This document shows, piece by piece, positions 27,613 to 35,253 of a stretch of 64,000 bases of DNA. The position numbers were made by a program, and so were the translations under genes. The notes beneath the pieces were generated by a model. That model ran no database searches and was not told where the DNA came from. It saw nothing but the letters and a program-made list of their open reading frames with translations. Position 1 is the first letter of the stretch; each line of letters opens with the position of its first letter. Origin of the DNA: Flavobacteriales bacterium (GTDB taxonomy: Bacteria; Bacteroidota; Bacteroidia; Flavobacteriales_F; PHOS-HE28); NCBI GenBank assembly GCA_016715995.1, contig JADJXF010000025.1, positions 21,552 through 85,551 of the forward strand. The letters run 5' to 3'.

Positions 27613-28998
27613 TCAACTTAGGATAAACTCGGAATGAGCCGGTGCGAAACTACCGTCGCGGTACACAGCCCTCCCTCCACTAACTGTCCGCTCAACCGCC
27701 CCGCGCAACGTCCGCCCCGCATACGGCGTGAGCTTATGCCGGTGCTGAATATCCTCCTCCTTCACCACAAAGCTCGCCTCCGGATCCCAGATCACCAGGT
27801 CGGCATCGCAGCTGGGAGCAATGCGGCCCTTCTGCTTAAAGCCTAGGAATTGAGCCGGGTGCTCGCACAGCAGCCGCGCAACATCCTCCAAGGAGAAGCC
27901 CCGCTCCTTCGCACCCGTCCAGAATGCAGGCAACACGAACTGCAGGCCAGCTATGCCCCCCCAAGCCTTCATGAAATCGCCGCTCTGCTGCTCCTTCAGG
28001 TCCGGTGGCGCGGGACTATGGTCCGAGGCCACGAAATCGAGCGTGCCGTCCTTCAGGGCTTCCCAGAGCAGCTCGTTGTTCGCCCGTTCGCGGATCGGTG
28101 GGGCGCACTTGAACTCCGTGGCGCCATCGGGAATCTCCTCGGCGCAGAACACGAGGTAGTGCGGACAAGTCTCGGCGGTGATATGCAGTCCCCTGCGCTT
28201 CGCATCGCGGATAAGCGGCAGCGCTTCGGCGGCGGAAACGTGCACGATGTGAACGTGGACATCGAACTCCTCGCTGAGGCGGATCATGAGGGCGATGGCG
28301 TCCTGTTCCCATTTGGCAGGTCGCGAGGCTAGGTAGGCGCTGTAGGATTGAACATCGTTGTCAGTTGTCGGTTGCTGGTTGTCGGGTTGCCGACCCGCCT
28401 GCCGGACAGCCGACAACTGAGAACCGACAACTGGGCTCTCAAGCTCGCAATGCACAAGGAGCTTGGCCTCATGCTGCTTCAGGATTGGCAAAGCCTTGCG
28501 CAGATCTGCTTCGGTGACGTTCGGGAACTCGTCGATGCCCGAGTGCGTGAGGAAGGCCTTGATACCGAAGACCCCGGCGTTGAGCAAACCATCCAGGTCA
28601 TCGGTATTGCCGGGGATCACACCGCCGTAGAAACCGACGTTGACGTGCAGCTTTCCCTTCGCGGCTTCGAGTTTCAGCATCAGCGCATCCGCCGTAGTGG
28701 TAACCGGGCTCGCGTTCAGCGGCATCTCGATCATCGTGGTGATACCTCCGGCTGCAGCGGCCTTGGTTGCTGTTTCGAATCCTTCCCACCCCGTTCGTCC
28801 CGGCTCGTTGATGTGTACGTGCGCGTCGATCACACCGGGCATGATCACTTTGTCGCCAACGCTTTCGAAGGGGATGCCTTCACGTTCCACGCGACCGGGC
28901 AGGACGTCCATGATCTTGCCATCGGCGAGGATGAGCGTGGCATCGATCACACCATGCGGAGTGATTACGCGGTTACTATGCAGGGCATAGGGATCCAT
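27613..28998 (-). CDS. allB: Allantoinase with an in-frame repeat-derived insertion
   Basis: 461 residues, amidohydrolase fold. The metal motif HVHINEPGR near the N-terminus, carboxylated-Lys region AFLTHSG, HCELE, HIVHVSA and SDHSP are all present. It opens allantoin to allantoate. After HCELES the protein carries an unusual ~25-residue Gln/Ser/Asp-rich stretch (VVGSQLSAVRQAGRQ onward) before SYSAYLASRP. The DNA there is a palindromic repeat (28362-28433), so this looks like a repeat element inserted without breaking the frame. Family identity is clear. Confidence 0.95.
   Translation of the reverse strand: MDPYALHSNRVITPHGVIDATLILADGKIMDVLPGRVEREGIPFESVGDKVIMPGVIDAHVHINEPGRTGWEGFETATKAAAAGGITTMIEMPLNASPVTTTADALMLKLEAAKGKLHVNVGFYGGVIPGNTDDLDGLLNAGVFGIKAFLTHSGIDEFPNVTEADLRKALPILKQHEAKLLVHCELESPVVGSQLSAVRQAGRQPDNQQPTTDNDVQSYSAYLASRPAKWEQDAIALMIRLSEEFDVHVHIVHVSAAEALPLIRDAKRRGLHITAETCPHYLVFCAEEIPDGATEFKCAPPIRERANNELLWEALKDGTLDFVASDHSPAPPDLKEQQSGDFMKAWGGIAGLQFVLPAFWTGAKERGFSLEDVARLLCEHPAQFLGFKQKGRIAPSCDADLVIWDPEASFVVKEEDIQHRHKLTPYAGRTLRGAVERTVSGGRAVYRDGSFAPAHSEFILS
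28362..28433. repeat. Palindromic repeat inside allB
   Basis: Perfect 12-bp inverted arms CAGTTGTCGGTT (28362-28373) and AACCGACAACTG (28422-28433), with inner GTTGTCGGG and CCGACAAC copies and a CCCGCCTGCCGGACAG core. It is translated as part of allantoinase. Confidence 0.75.
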
Positions 28999-29010
28999 AG
29001 CTCATTTTTC

Positions 29011-29100
29011 ACCGCAACGGCGCAGCGAACGCCAAGTAGACGCCACGAAAAGTGGAACTCCAAAATAGCGTTGCGCAACCGTTGCGGCGTAGCGTCGTGG
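29011..29100. repeat. Imperfect inverted repeat between allB and puuD
   Basis: The 106-base gap contains CCGCAACGG-type arms (around 29011-29034 and 29067-29091) and a nested CGCCACGA/TCGTGGCG pair. It probably folds into a branched hairpin in puuD-allB read-through RNA. Confidence 0.55.
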
Positions 29101-29104
29101 CGGT

Positions 29105-30526
29105 TCATTGGATTCTCGCGCCTTGCAGTATCCACCGTTTCAGTATCGTCCGTTCCTCGTCCGTCATGCCCGTCTTGTTGCCTTGGGGCATCGTCTTGGT
29201 GCGCACCGCGCGGATCATGATCTTGTCGGCCATGGCAGCGATCTGTTCCGGGGTGTCGTACATCACGCCGTTGGGGGCTGCCGCCCACTGGTCATCGGTG
29301 GGGTTTGCGCTGTGGCATTGCACGCAATGGGCCTGGATCACTGCGTTTGCTTCCTCGAAGCTAGCGGGTATCGCTGCATCCAGGGAATCCTCGAATGCGG
29401 GCGAGACCGCCACGCTCATCAGCACGAGCGCGAGCACGCTCGTCACCAGCACCCCTGTTCGCTTCACGCCACGTTCCAGCAGGTTCCAGTAGTGCTTGAT
29501 GCCCGCGCTGGCCGCCACCATCACCATCAGAATCAACCAGTTCCAGCTGTGCCCGAAGGTGCTGGGGAAGTGGTTGCTGATCATGAGGAAGACCACCGGC
29601 AGCGTGAGGTAGTTGTTGTGCAAGCTGCGTTGCCCCGCCTTCTGACCGAGTGAGGCATCCAGCGGCTGGCCCGTCTTCGCGGCACGCACCAGCGCCTTCT
29701 GGCTGGGAATGATGGTGAAGAACACATTGCCCACCATGATCGTCCCGATGACCGCACCGACGTGGATGAAGGCCGCGCGACCGCTGAGCAGGTGCGTGAG
29801 CGCGTAGGTCATCACCCCGAGGATCAGCATGCCCACCAGCGCGAAGAGGTCCTGCCGGAGGATGAGCCTTGAACTGCACATGCGGTCATAGATCGCATAG
29901 CCGAGGATCATCGAACCGATGCCGATGGCTACGGATGCGGCAGGCGAGAGTAAGGCCACTGCGGGGTCGATCATGAACGAACGCGCATCGGTGTAGTACA
30001 CGATGAAGAGCAACGCGAAGCCGCTGAGCCAGGTGAAGTAGGCCTCGTACTTGAACCAGTGCAAATGCGCGGGAATCACCTTCGGTGCCACCTTGTACTT
30101 CTCCAGGTAGTAGAAGCCGCCGCCATGGATCGCCCAGAGGTTGCCGGCCAGCTCGTCGCGTAGGCCGTGTGTTCGGTTGAGGTTATTCTCGAGGAAGATG
30201 AAATAGAACGAGGCCCCGATCCACATGATGCCGGCGATCACATGCGTCCATCGGACCGTGAGGTTGATCCACTCCATGACGTAACCGTACATCGGAGTGC
30301 CTTTCACGGCGACATATGCGAGGTAGCCGACCAGCAATGTCCAGAAGAAGAACCGGCATGCACGGCGCGAGGCTATGGCTGTGGAGCGTGCTTCCTCCAG
30401 ATCGAATCGCGCTGCGGCGGACCAGCGGTCCTCAATCAATTGCGCGCCAAGGGTCGCGGAAAGACGCCGGAACCAGTTGCCCATGAGCAGCAGCAGCGCG
30501 CACGCCGCCAGCACGAACCACGGCAT
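29105..30526 (-). CDS. puuD: Membrane-bound urate hydroxylase/oxidase PuuD-type with cytochrome c domain
   Basis: 473 residues from ATG 30526 (MPWFVLAACALLLLMGNW); an in-frame ATG at 30613 would leave only ~25 bases before divergent xdhC. About eight to nine membrane segments are visible. The signature INLTVRWTHVIAGIMWIGASFYFIFLENNL is typical of urate hydroxylase PuuD. The C-terminal ~90 residues form a mono-haem cytochrome c domain with CVQCH and a possible distal Met in TKTMPQGN. It should oxidise urate to 5-hydroxyisourate and pass electrons to the respiratory chain, replacing soluble uricase. It heads the minus-strand run puuD-allB-alc-uraD-uraH. Confidence 0.93.
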   Translation of the reverse strand: MPWFVLAACALLLLMGNWFRRLSATLGAQLIEDRWSAAARFDLEEARSTAIASRRACRFFFWTLLVGYLAYVAVKGTPMYGYVMEWINLTVRWTHVIAGIMWIGASFYFIFLENNLNRTHGLRDELAGNLWAIHGGGFYYLEKYKVAPKVIPAHLHWFKYEAYFTWLSGFALLFIVYYTDARSFMIDPAVALLSPAASVAIGIGSMILGYAIYDRMCSSRLILRQDLFALVGMLILGVMTYALTHLLSGRAAFIHVGAVIGTIMVGNVFFTIIPSQKALVRAAKTGQPLDASLGQKAGQRSLHNNYLTLPVVFLMISNHFPSTFGHSWNWLILMVMVAASAGIKHYWNLLERGVKRTGVLVTSVLALVLMSVAVSPAFEDSLDAAIPASFEEANAVIQAHCVQCHSANPTDDQWAAAPNGVMYDTPEQIAAMADKIMIRAVRTKTMPQGNKTGMTDEERTILKRWILQGARIQ

Positions 30527-30639
30527 GGGGCCAGGGAGCAGCTTCTCGGAAAAGGAAGTAGCAGGATCCACAGCACGACGAAGATGACCCGACGGGCCCA
30601 TGGCCGCCAGCACGGAATGCCGGTACTTTGAACACCGCC

Positions 30640-31581
30640 GTGAACAACCGATCCGACTTCTGGCAGCAAGTGCTGACCGCCTTGGAGGCAGGCGAGCAGT
30701 GCATCCTGCTTCATGTTGTTGAGAGCAGAGGCAGCAGCCCTGGTCGCGCAGGGTTCAGGATGGCCGTGACCTCCGGCGGCGCGCTTCTCGGAACCATCGG
30801 AGGCGGGAGCATGGAGCACAAGCTCGTGGAACTGGCCCGCAACCTGATGGACCAGCCGGAGAAGTTGCCCTTCCTGAAGCGGCAGGTGCATCGCAGCGAG
30901 GAGCCCCGCGACCGTTCAGGAATGATCTGTTCCGGAGAGCAGACGGTGGCGTTCCACTCCATTGAGATCGATGCTTTGAGCGATGCAATGGAGCGGTTGG
31001 CTTCCGGAACTGTTATAGAAGTTCTGCTCACCTCCACCGGCCTGCGATTCGAATCCGGTGGCACCACGGTCCCGGATACCTCGGAGCCCTGGAGCTATCG
31101 GCTGCCCATGAACGCGCCACCGCGGATCGCCATCGTTGGAGGCGGGCACGTTGGGCTGGCCCTTTCGCGAACCATGCATCAGCTCGGCTTCCACGTCATG
31201 CAATTCGACCATCGCGAAGACTTGAACACCATGTCCGCGAACGCATGGGCGCACGAGCGGCAGGTCGTGGACTTCGCCCGAATCGACGAGCTCATCCCCG
31301 ACGATCCGGAACTGTACGTCGCCTTGGTTTCGCATGGCTACCGGACGGATGAAGTGGCTTTGCGCCGATTGCTGCGCCGACGGTGGAAGTACCTCGGCAT
31401 GCTCGGTAGCAAGGCCAAGGTGGAGGCGATGTTCGCTGCCATGCGCGCCGACGGGTTCACGCAGGAAGAGCTGTCACGGGTACACTCCCCGATCGGCCTC
31501 CCGATCAACAGCCACACGGCAGAAGAGATCGCCGTCAGCATCGCTGCGCAGATCATCGGCGTGAAGAACGCACCCCTTTGA
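30640..31581 (+). CDS. xdhC: XdhC-family xanthine dehydrogenase maturation factor
   Basis: 313 residues from the GTG at 30640; a TTG at 30628 is an alternative. The N-terminal XdhC/CoxI domain is seen in VESRGSSPGRAGFRMAVT and LLGTIGGGSMEHKL. The C-terminal half is a Rossmann domain (RIAIVGGGHVGLALSR) followed by YLGMLGSKAKVEAM and VHSPIGLPINSHTAEEIAVS. XdhC binds molybdenum cofactor, supports its sulfuration and inserts it into XdhB. It is divergent from puuD and 8 kb from xdhAB, so the maturation factor is split from its target. Confidence 0.93.
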   Translation: MNNRSDFWQQVLTALEAGEQCILLHVVESRGSSPGRAGFRMAVTSGGALLGTIGGGSMEHKLVELARNLMDQPEKLPFLKRQVHRSEEPRDRSGMICSGEQTVAFHSIEIDALSDAMERLASGTVIEVLLTSTGLRFESGGTTVPDTSEPWSYRLPMNAPPRIAIVGGGHVGLALSRTMHQLGFHVMQFDHREDLNTMSANAWAHERQVVDFARIDELIPDDPELYVALVSHGYRTDEVALRRLLRRRWKYLGMLGSKAKVEAMFAAMRADGFTQEELSRVHSPIGLPINSHTAEEIAVSIAAQIIGVKNAPL

Positions 31582-31587
31582 AATGAC

Positions 31588-31611
31588 GAAGGGCCCCTTC
31601 CGGAGCCCCTC
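31588..31611. terminator. Bidirectional hairpin between xdhC and rplQ
   Basis: GAAGGGC (31588-31594) pairs with GCCCCTC (31605-31611) across the 50-base tail-to-tail gap, with a GC-rich loop. Likely terminator for the ribosomal operon and xdhC; the U-tract is weak. Confidence 0.5.
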
Positions 31612-31631
31612 GATGCGTGCTTTGAATTGGC

Positions 31632-32129
31632 TTACTCGCCCTTTGCCTCCTCGGCCTCACTAGCCTCCGGTTTCGCCTCAACCGCGTCTTCAGCCTTCTT
31701 CGCGGCTGGGCTGCGACGGCTGCGGCGGGTCTTCTTGGCGTCTGCGCCGGCCTTCTCCTTCACGTAGAGCGTGTTGAAGTCCACCAGCTCGATCATCGCC
31801 ATCTCTGCGGCATCGCCATGGCGGTTGCCGAGCTTGATGATACGCGTGTAGCCACCGGGGCGCTGCGCCACCTTCGGCGCCACGTCGCGAAAGAGGACCG
31901 CGGTGGCCTCCTTGCTCTGCAGGTCAGCGAAGACCATGCGGCGGCTGTTGGTGCTGTCGTCCTTGCTGCGCGTGATGATGGGCTCCACGTAGCGGCGCAG
32001 GGCTTTTGCCTTGGCCAGGGTGGTCTCGATGCGCTTGTGGCTGATCAGCGAGATGGCCAGGTTGCTCAGCAGGGCATCGCGGTGGGCCTTCTTGCGGCCG
32101 AGGGCGTTGTTCTTGTTTCCGTGTCTCAT
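31632..32129 (-). CDS. rplQ: 50S ribosomal protein L17
   Basis: 165 residues, last gene of the ribosomal operon. The core begins MRHGNKNNALGRKKAHRDAL and contains LAKAKALRRYVEPIITRSK and GGYTRIIKLGNRHGDAAEMA. A ~45-residue Ala/Glu/Lys-rich tail (KKTRRSRRSPAAKKAED onward) extends it beyond the ~120-residue E. coli form, as is common in Bacteroidota. It lies 95 bases from rpoA, with the gap filled by GGTTGAGG repeats. I recall carA-eno next to rplQ in flavobacteria; here purine genes follow instead. Confidence 0.97.
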   Translation of the reverse strand: MRHGNKNNALGRKKAHRDALLSNLAISLISHKRIETTLAKAKALRRYVEPIITRSKDDSTNSRRMVFADLQSKEATAVLFRDVAPKVAQRPGGYTRIIKLGNRHGDAAEMAMIELVDFNTLYVKEKAGADAKKTRRSRRSPAAKKAEDAVEAKPEASEAEEAKGE

Positions 32130-32140
32130 TGCCTTTCTGC

Positions 32141-32217
32141 GGTTGAGGGTTGGAGGTTGGTTCGGCTTGTCGGTTGGGGGTTGGGTTCAACCCTCAACCC
32201 ACTCAACCTTCAACCTG
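32141..32217. repeat. GGTTGAGG-type inverted repeat in the rplQ-rpoA gap
   Basis: A GGTTGAGGGTTGGAGGTTGG run is followed by the complementary TTCAACCCTCAACCCACTCA run, so the RNA can fold on itself. Same family as repeats at 16930, 54294 and 60120. Confidence 0.7.
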
Positions 32218-32224
32218 CAACTGA

Positions 32225-33214
32225 TTACTCCTTATCCAGCTTGTACTTGCTCAGGTTCATGCCGAAGCTGAGGCCCTTGTTCTCCACCAGGTCCTCCAGT
32301 TCGGTCAGGCTCTTCTTCCCGAAGTTGCGGAACTTCAAGAGGTCGTTCTTGTTGTAGCTCACCAGATCGCCGAGGGTCTCGATGTCGGCGGCCTTGAGGC
32401 AATTGAGGGCGCGGACGCTCAGGTCCATGTCCACCAATTTGGTCTTCAGGAGCTGACGCATGTGCAGGCTGTCCTCGTCGAAGTTCTCCTCCTGCACGCG
32501 CTCCTCCACGTCGAGGCTGATGCGCTCATCGCTGAAGAGCATGAAGTGGTGGATGAGGATCTTGGCGGCCTCCTGCAGTGCGTTCTTGGGGCTGATGCTG
32601 CCGTCCGTGACCACCTCGATGGTGAGCTTCTCGTAATCGGTCTTCTCCTCCACACGCGTGTTCTCCACGGTATACTTCACGTTCTTGATGGGCGTGAAGA
32701 TGCTGTCGATGAAGATGGTGCCGATAGGGGCGTTGGTCTTGTTCTCATCGGCCGGCACGTAGCCACGGCCTTTGCCGATGGTGAGCTCGATGTGGAGCTT
32801 CACGCTGGACTCCATGTGGCAGATGACCAGCTCCGGGTTGAGCACCTGGAAGCCGGAGGTCTGCTTGCCGATGTCGCCGGCGGTGAAGCTGTCCTTGCCG
32901 GTGATGGTGATGCTCACGCGCTCGGTGCTGCTGTCCTCGAGCTGGCGGCGGAAGCGCACCTGCTTCAGGTTCAGCACGATCTCCGTCATGTCCTCGATCA
33001 CGCCCTTGATGGTTGTGAACTCGTGGTCCACGCCATCGATGCGCACCGCCGTGATGGCGTGCCCTTCGAGGCTGGAGAGCAGGATGCGGCGGAGGGAGTT
33101 GCCGATGGTGATGCCGTAGCCGGGCTCGAGCGGACGGAACTCGAAGGAGCCGTGCTTGTCGTCGGATTCGATCATCGTGACCTTGTCGGGCCGCTGGAAA
33201 TCGAGAATGGGCAT
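32225..33214 (-). CDS. rpoA: RNA polymerase alpha subunit
   Basis: 329 residues. The N-terminal assembly domain (GSFEFRPLEPGYGITIGNSLRRILLSS, DGVDHEF) is followed by a linker and the C-terminal DNA-binding domain (LDMDLSVRALNCLKAADIETLGDLV...LLKFRNFGKKSLTELE). It nucleates core RNA polymerase assembly. It sits in its standard place between rpsD and rplQ. The 98-base gap upstream is one of the longest in the operon and could hold an internal promoter, but no box was recognised. Confidence 0.98.
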   Translation of the reverse strand: MPILDFQRPDKVTMIESDDKHGSFEFRPLEPGYGITIGNSLRRILLSSLEGHAITAVRIDGVDHEFTTIKGVIEDMTEIVLNLKQVRFRRQLEDSSTERVSITITGKDSFTAGDIGKQTSGFQVLNPELVICHMESSVKLHIELTIGKGRGYVPADENKTNAPIGTIFIDSIFTPIKNVKYTVENTRVEEKTDYEKLTIEVVTDGSISPKNALQEAAKILIHHFMLFSDERISLDVEERVQEENFDEDSLHMRQLLKTKLVDMDLSVRALNCLKAADIETLGDLVSYNKNDLLKFRNFGKKSLTELEDLVENKGLSFGMNLSKYKLDKE

Positions 33215-33312
33215 GGTGTGTATCTGGTTGTTCGTTGGTTCGTTTCCTTCCTGTCAGTCCTCCCTTCGCGACGGAACCGCCTGACAAGGCACGGTCCGTA
33301 GCGGCTGGCGGT

Positions 33313-33918
33313 CTACTTCGAATACAGTTCCACGATCAGCTGCTCGCGGATGTTCTCGGGGATCTGCGCGCGCTCAGGCATGGCGATCACCTTGCCCGAG
33401 AAGCTGGTGGGGTTCCACTCAAGCCAATCGAAGCGACGGCTGTTCACGCTCACGCTGTTGGTGATGGTCTCCAGTGAGCGGCTCTTCTCGCGCACGGCCA
33501 CATTCTGGCCTGGGCGCAGGGTGAAGCTCGGGATGGTCACCACGCCACCGTCCACGATGATGTGGCCATGGCTCACCAGCTGGCGTGCGGCACGCCGCGT
33601 CGGCGCGATGCCGAGACGGAACACCGTGTTGTCCAGCCGTGCTTCGCAAAGCTGCAGCAGCACCTCGCCGGTGATGCCCTTCTTGCTGGCCGCGGCGTGG
33701 AACATCTTCTCGAACTGGCGCTCGAGGATGCCGTAGGTGTACTTCGCCTTCTGCTTCTCCTTCAGCTGGGTGGAGTACTCGCTGTCCTTCTTCCGGCGCT
33801 TGGTGGGGCCATGCTGGCCGGGCGCATGCGGCTTGCGCTCCATCCATTTGTCCGGGCCGAGGATGGCCTCGCCGAATTTGCGGGCGATCCTGGTCTTGGG
33901 TCCTGTGTAACGTGCCAT
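33313..33918 (-). CDS. rpsD: 30S ribosomal protein S4
   Basis: 201 residues. It starts ARYTGPKTRIARKFG and has the S4 RNA-binding domain in RLDNTVFRLGIAPTRRAARQLVSHGHI. The N-terminal region lacks the four zinc cysteines of the C+ form, as in other Bacteroidota. It is a primary 16S rRNA-binding protein that organises the 5' domain; in many bacteria it is also the autoregulator of the alpha operon. It lies 49 bases after rpsK. Confidence 0.97.
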   Translation of the reverse strand: MARYTGPKTRIARKFGEAILGPDKWMERKPHAPGQHGPTKRRKKDSEYSTQLKEKQKAKYTYGILERQFEKMFHAAASKKGITGEVLLQLCEARLDNTVFRLGIAPTRRAARQLVSHGHIIVDGGVVTIPSFTLRPGQNVAVREKSRSLETITNSVSVNSRRFDWLEWNPTSFSGKVIAMPERAQIPENIREQLIVELYSK

Positions 33919-33967
33919 GGTTCTTCTGCTGGTGGGGTCGAGCGGGCTCAGCCCCTAATGGTTCATA

Positions 33968-34381
33968 TCAGACGCGACGCTTCTTGGGCGGACGGCAGCC
34001 GTTGTGCGGCATGGGGGTTATATCGACGATCTCGGTGACCTCAACGCCGCTGTTGTGCAAGGCGCGGATGGCACTCTCGCGACCGCCTCCGGGGCCCTTC
34101 ACGAAGACCTTCACCTTGCGCAGGCCGAGTTCGAAGGCCTCGCGTGCGGCTTCTTCGGCGCTCACTTGGCCGGCGTACGGCGTGTTCTTTTTGCTTCCGC
34201 GGAAGCCCTGCTTGCCAGAAGAGGACCAGCTGATCACCTCGCCTTTGTTGTTGGTGAGGCTCACGATCAGGTTGTTGAACGAGGCGCGGATGTGGGCCTG
34301 TCCATAGGCCTCCACCACCACGTTCTTCTTCTTCTTCTTGCCGGCTGCGGCGCCGCCTTTGCCTTCTTGCTGCTTTGCCAT
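33968..34381 (-). CDS. rpsK: 30S ribosomal protein S11
   Basis: 137 residues. A basic Gly/Ala/Lys-rich N-terminal tail (GKGGAAAGKKKKKN) precedes the core QAHIRASFNNLIVSLTNNKGEVISWSSSGKQGFRGSKK. The C-terminus PMPHNGCRPPKKRRV is the family signature. It sits on the 30S platform near the Shine-Dalgarno helix; in Bacteroidota this platform is known to sequester the anti-SD end of 16S rRNA, which fits the weak SD sites seen in this window. Confidence 0.97.
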   Translation of the reverse strand: MAKQQEGKGGAAAGKKKKKNVVVEAYGQAHIRASFNNLIVSLTNNKGEVISWSSSGKQGFRGSKKNTPYAGQVSAEEAAREAFELGLRKVKVFVKGPGGGRESAIRALHNSGVEVTEIVDITPMPHNGCRPPKKRRV

Positions 34382-34424
34382 TGTCGTTCCAGTTGAGGCG
34401 CGTGACGATGCGCCCGTGCGTCAA

Positions 34425-34802
34425 TTATTTCGTCGCTTTCTTCTTGTTGGCCACGGTCTTCCGCTTGCCCTTGCGGGTGCGGCTGTTGGTGCGGGTGCGC
34501 TGGCCGCGTACGGGCAATCCGCTGCGGTGGCGCTGGCCGCGCCAGCTACCGATGTCCACCAGGCGCTTGATGCTGAGCTGCACCTCGCTGCGCAGGGCAC
34601 CCTCCACCTTGATGTGCTCGTTGATGAACTGGCGGATGCTGGCCTGCTCCTCATCGGTCCATTCGTCCACCTTGGTGTCGGGGTCCACGCCCGCCTTCTG
34701 GAGGATCTCCAAGGCGGTGCTGCGGCCGATGCCGTAGATGTACGTGAGGCCGATGGCCCCGCGTTTGGTCTTTGGTAGGTCTATGCCTGCGATACGTGCC
34801 AT
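34425..34802 (-). CDS. rpsM: 30S ribosomal protein S13
   Basis: 125 residues, starting ARIAGIDLPKTKRGAIGLTYIYGIGRSTA. The helix-two-turns-helix region and the basic tail GLPVRGQRTRTNSRTRKGKRKT are intact. It contacts the A- and P-site tRNAs and forms intersubunit bridges B1a/b in the 30S head. It lies 13 bases downstream of rpmJ, first of the alpha-operon set rpsM-rpsK-rpsD-rpoA-rplQ. Confidence 0.97.
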   Translation of the reverse strand: MARIAGIDLPKTKRGAIGLTYIYGIGRSTALEILQKAGVDPDTKVDEWTDEEQASIRQFINEHIKVEGALRSEVQLSIKRLVDIGSWRGQRHRSGLPVRGQRTRTNSRTRKGKRKTVANKKKATK

Positions 34803-34815
34803 GCTCGTGCGTTTA

Positions 34816-34932
34816 TCAGCCCTGACGCTGTTTGAACTTGGGGTTCTTCTTGTTGATGATGTACAGACGCCCTTTGCGACGGACGATCTTGCAGTCCGCC
34901 GAGCGTTTCTTGAGGGAGGCCCTGACCTTCAT
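34816..34932 (-). CDS. rpmJ: 50S ribosomal protein L36
   Basis: 38 residues: starts MKVRASLKKRSADC and ends NKKNPKFKQRQG. Only one Cys is left of the zinc ribbon, so this is the zinc-free form usual for Bacteroidota. It lies in the 23S rRNA core near the L7/L12 stalk base. It sits in its standard place between infA (14 bases) and rpsM (13 bases). Short size is normal for the family. Confidence 0.95.
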   Translation of the reverse strand: MKVRASLKKRSADCKIVRRKGRLYIINKKNPKFKQRQG

Positions 34933-34946
34933 GGTGCTCTGTTTTC

Positions 34947-35168
34947 TCAGCTCTTGTATCGGAAGGTGATGCGCCCTTTGCTCAGGTCGTACGGGCTCAT
35001 CTCCACTTTCACTTTGTCCCCTGGCAGGATCCGGATGTAGTGCATCCGCATCTTGCCCGAGATGTGGGCGATGATCACGTGACCGTTCTCGAGCTCGACA
35101 CGGAACATGGCATTGCTCAGCGCCTCTTTGATGACGCCGTCCTGCTCAATGGTCCCCGTCTTGCTCAT
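34947..35168 (-). CDS. infA: Translation initiation factor IF-1
   Basis: 73 residues, a single OB-fold S1-like domain: MSKTGTIEQDGVIKEALSNAMFRV, then GHVIIAHISGKMRMHYIRILPGDKVKVE. It binds the 30S A site during initiation. The position after map and before rpmJ is standard. The 85-base gap upstream of it holds a GGGCGA palindrome, the only extended gap in the secY-map-infA-rpmJ stretch, so a secondary promoter or RNA-processing site is possible. Confidence 0.97.
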   Translation of the reverse strand: MSKTGTIEQDGVIKEALSNAMFRVELENGHVIIAHISGKMRMHYIRILPGDKVKVEMSPYDLSKGRITFRYKS

Positions 35169-35233
35169 CTCCTTCCGTTCGTTCTTCTTTCTTCGTTCGT
35201 TTCCTATTCCACTTTCCTATCGTTCACCATTCC

Positions 35234-35253
35234 GGGCGAGTCATGATTCGCCC
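35234..35253. repeat. REP-like palindrome GGGCGA...TCGCCC between map and infA
   Basis: GGGCGA (35234-35239) and TCGCCC (35248-35253) flank GTCATGAT. It abuts the map stop codon directly. Similar GGCGATTCATGAATCGCC palindromes are widespread in bacterial genomes. Confidence 0.6.
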
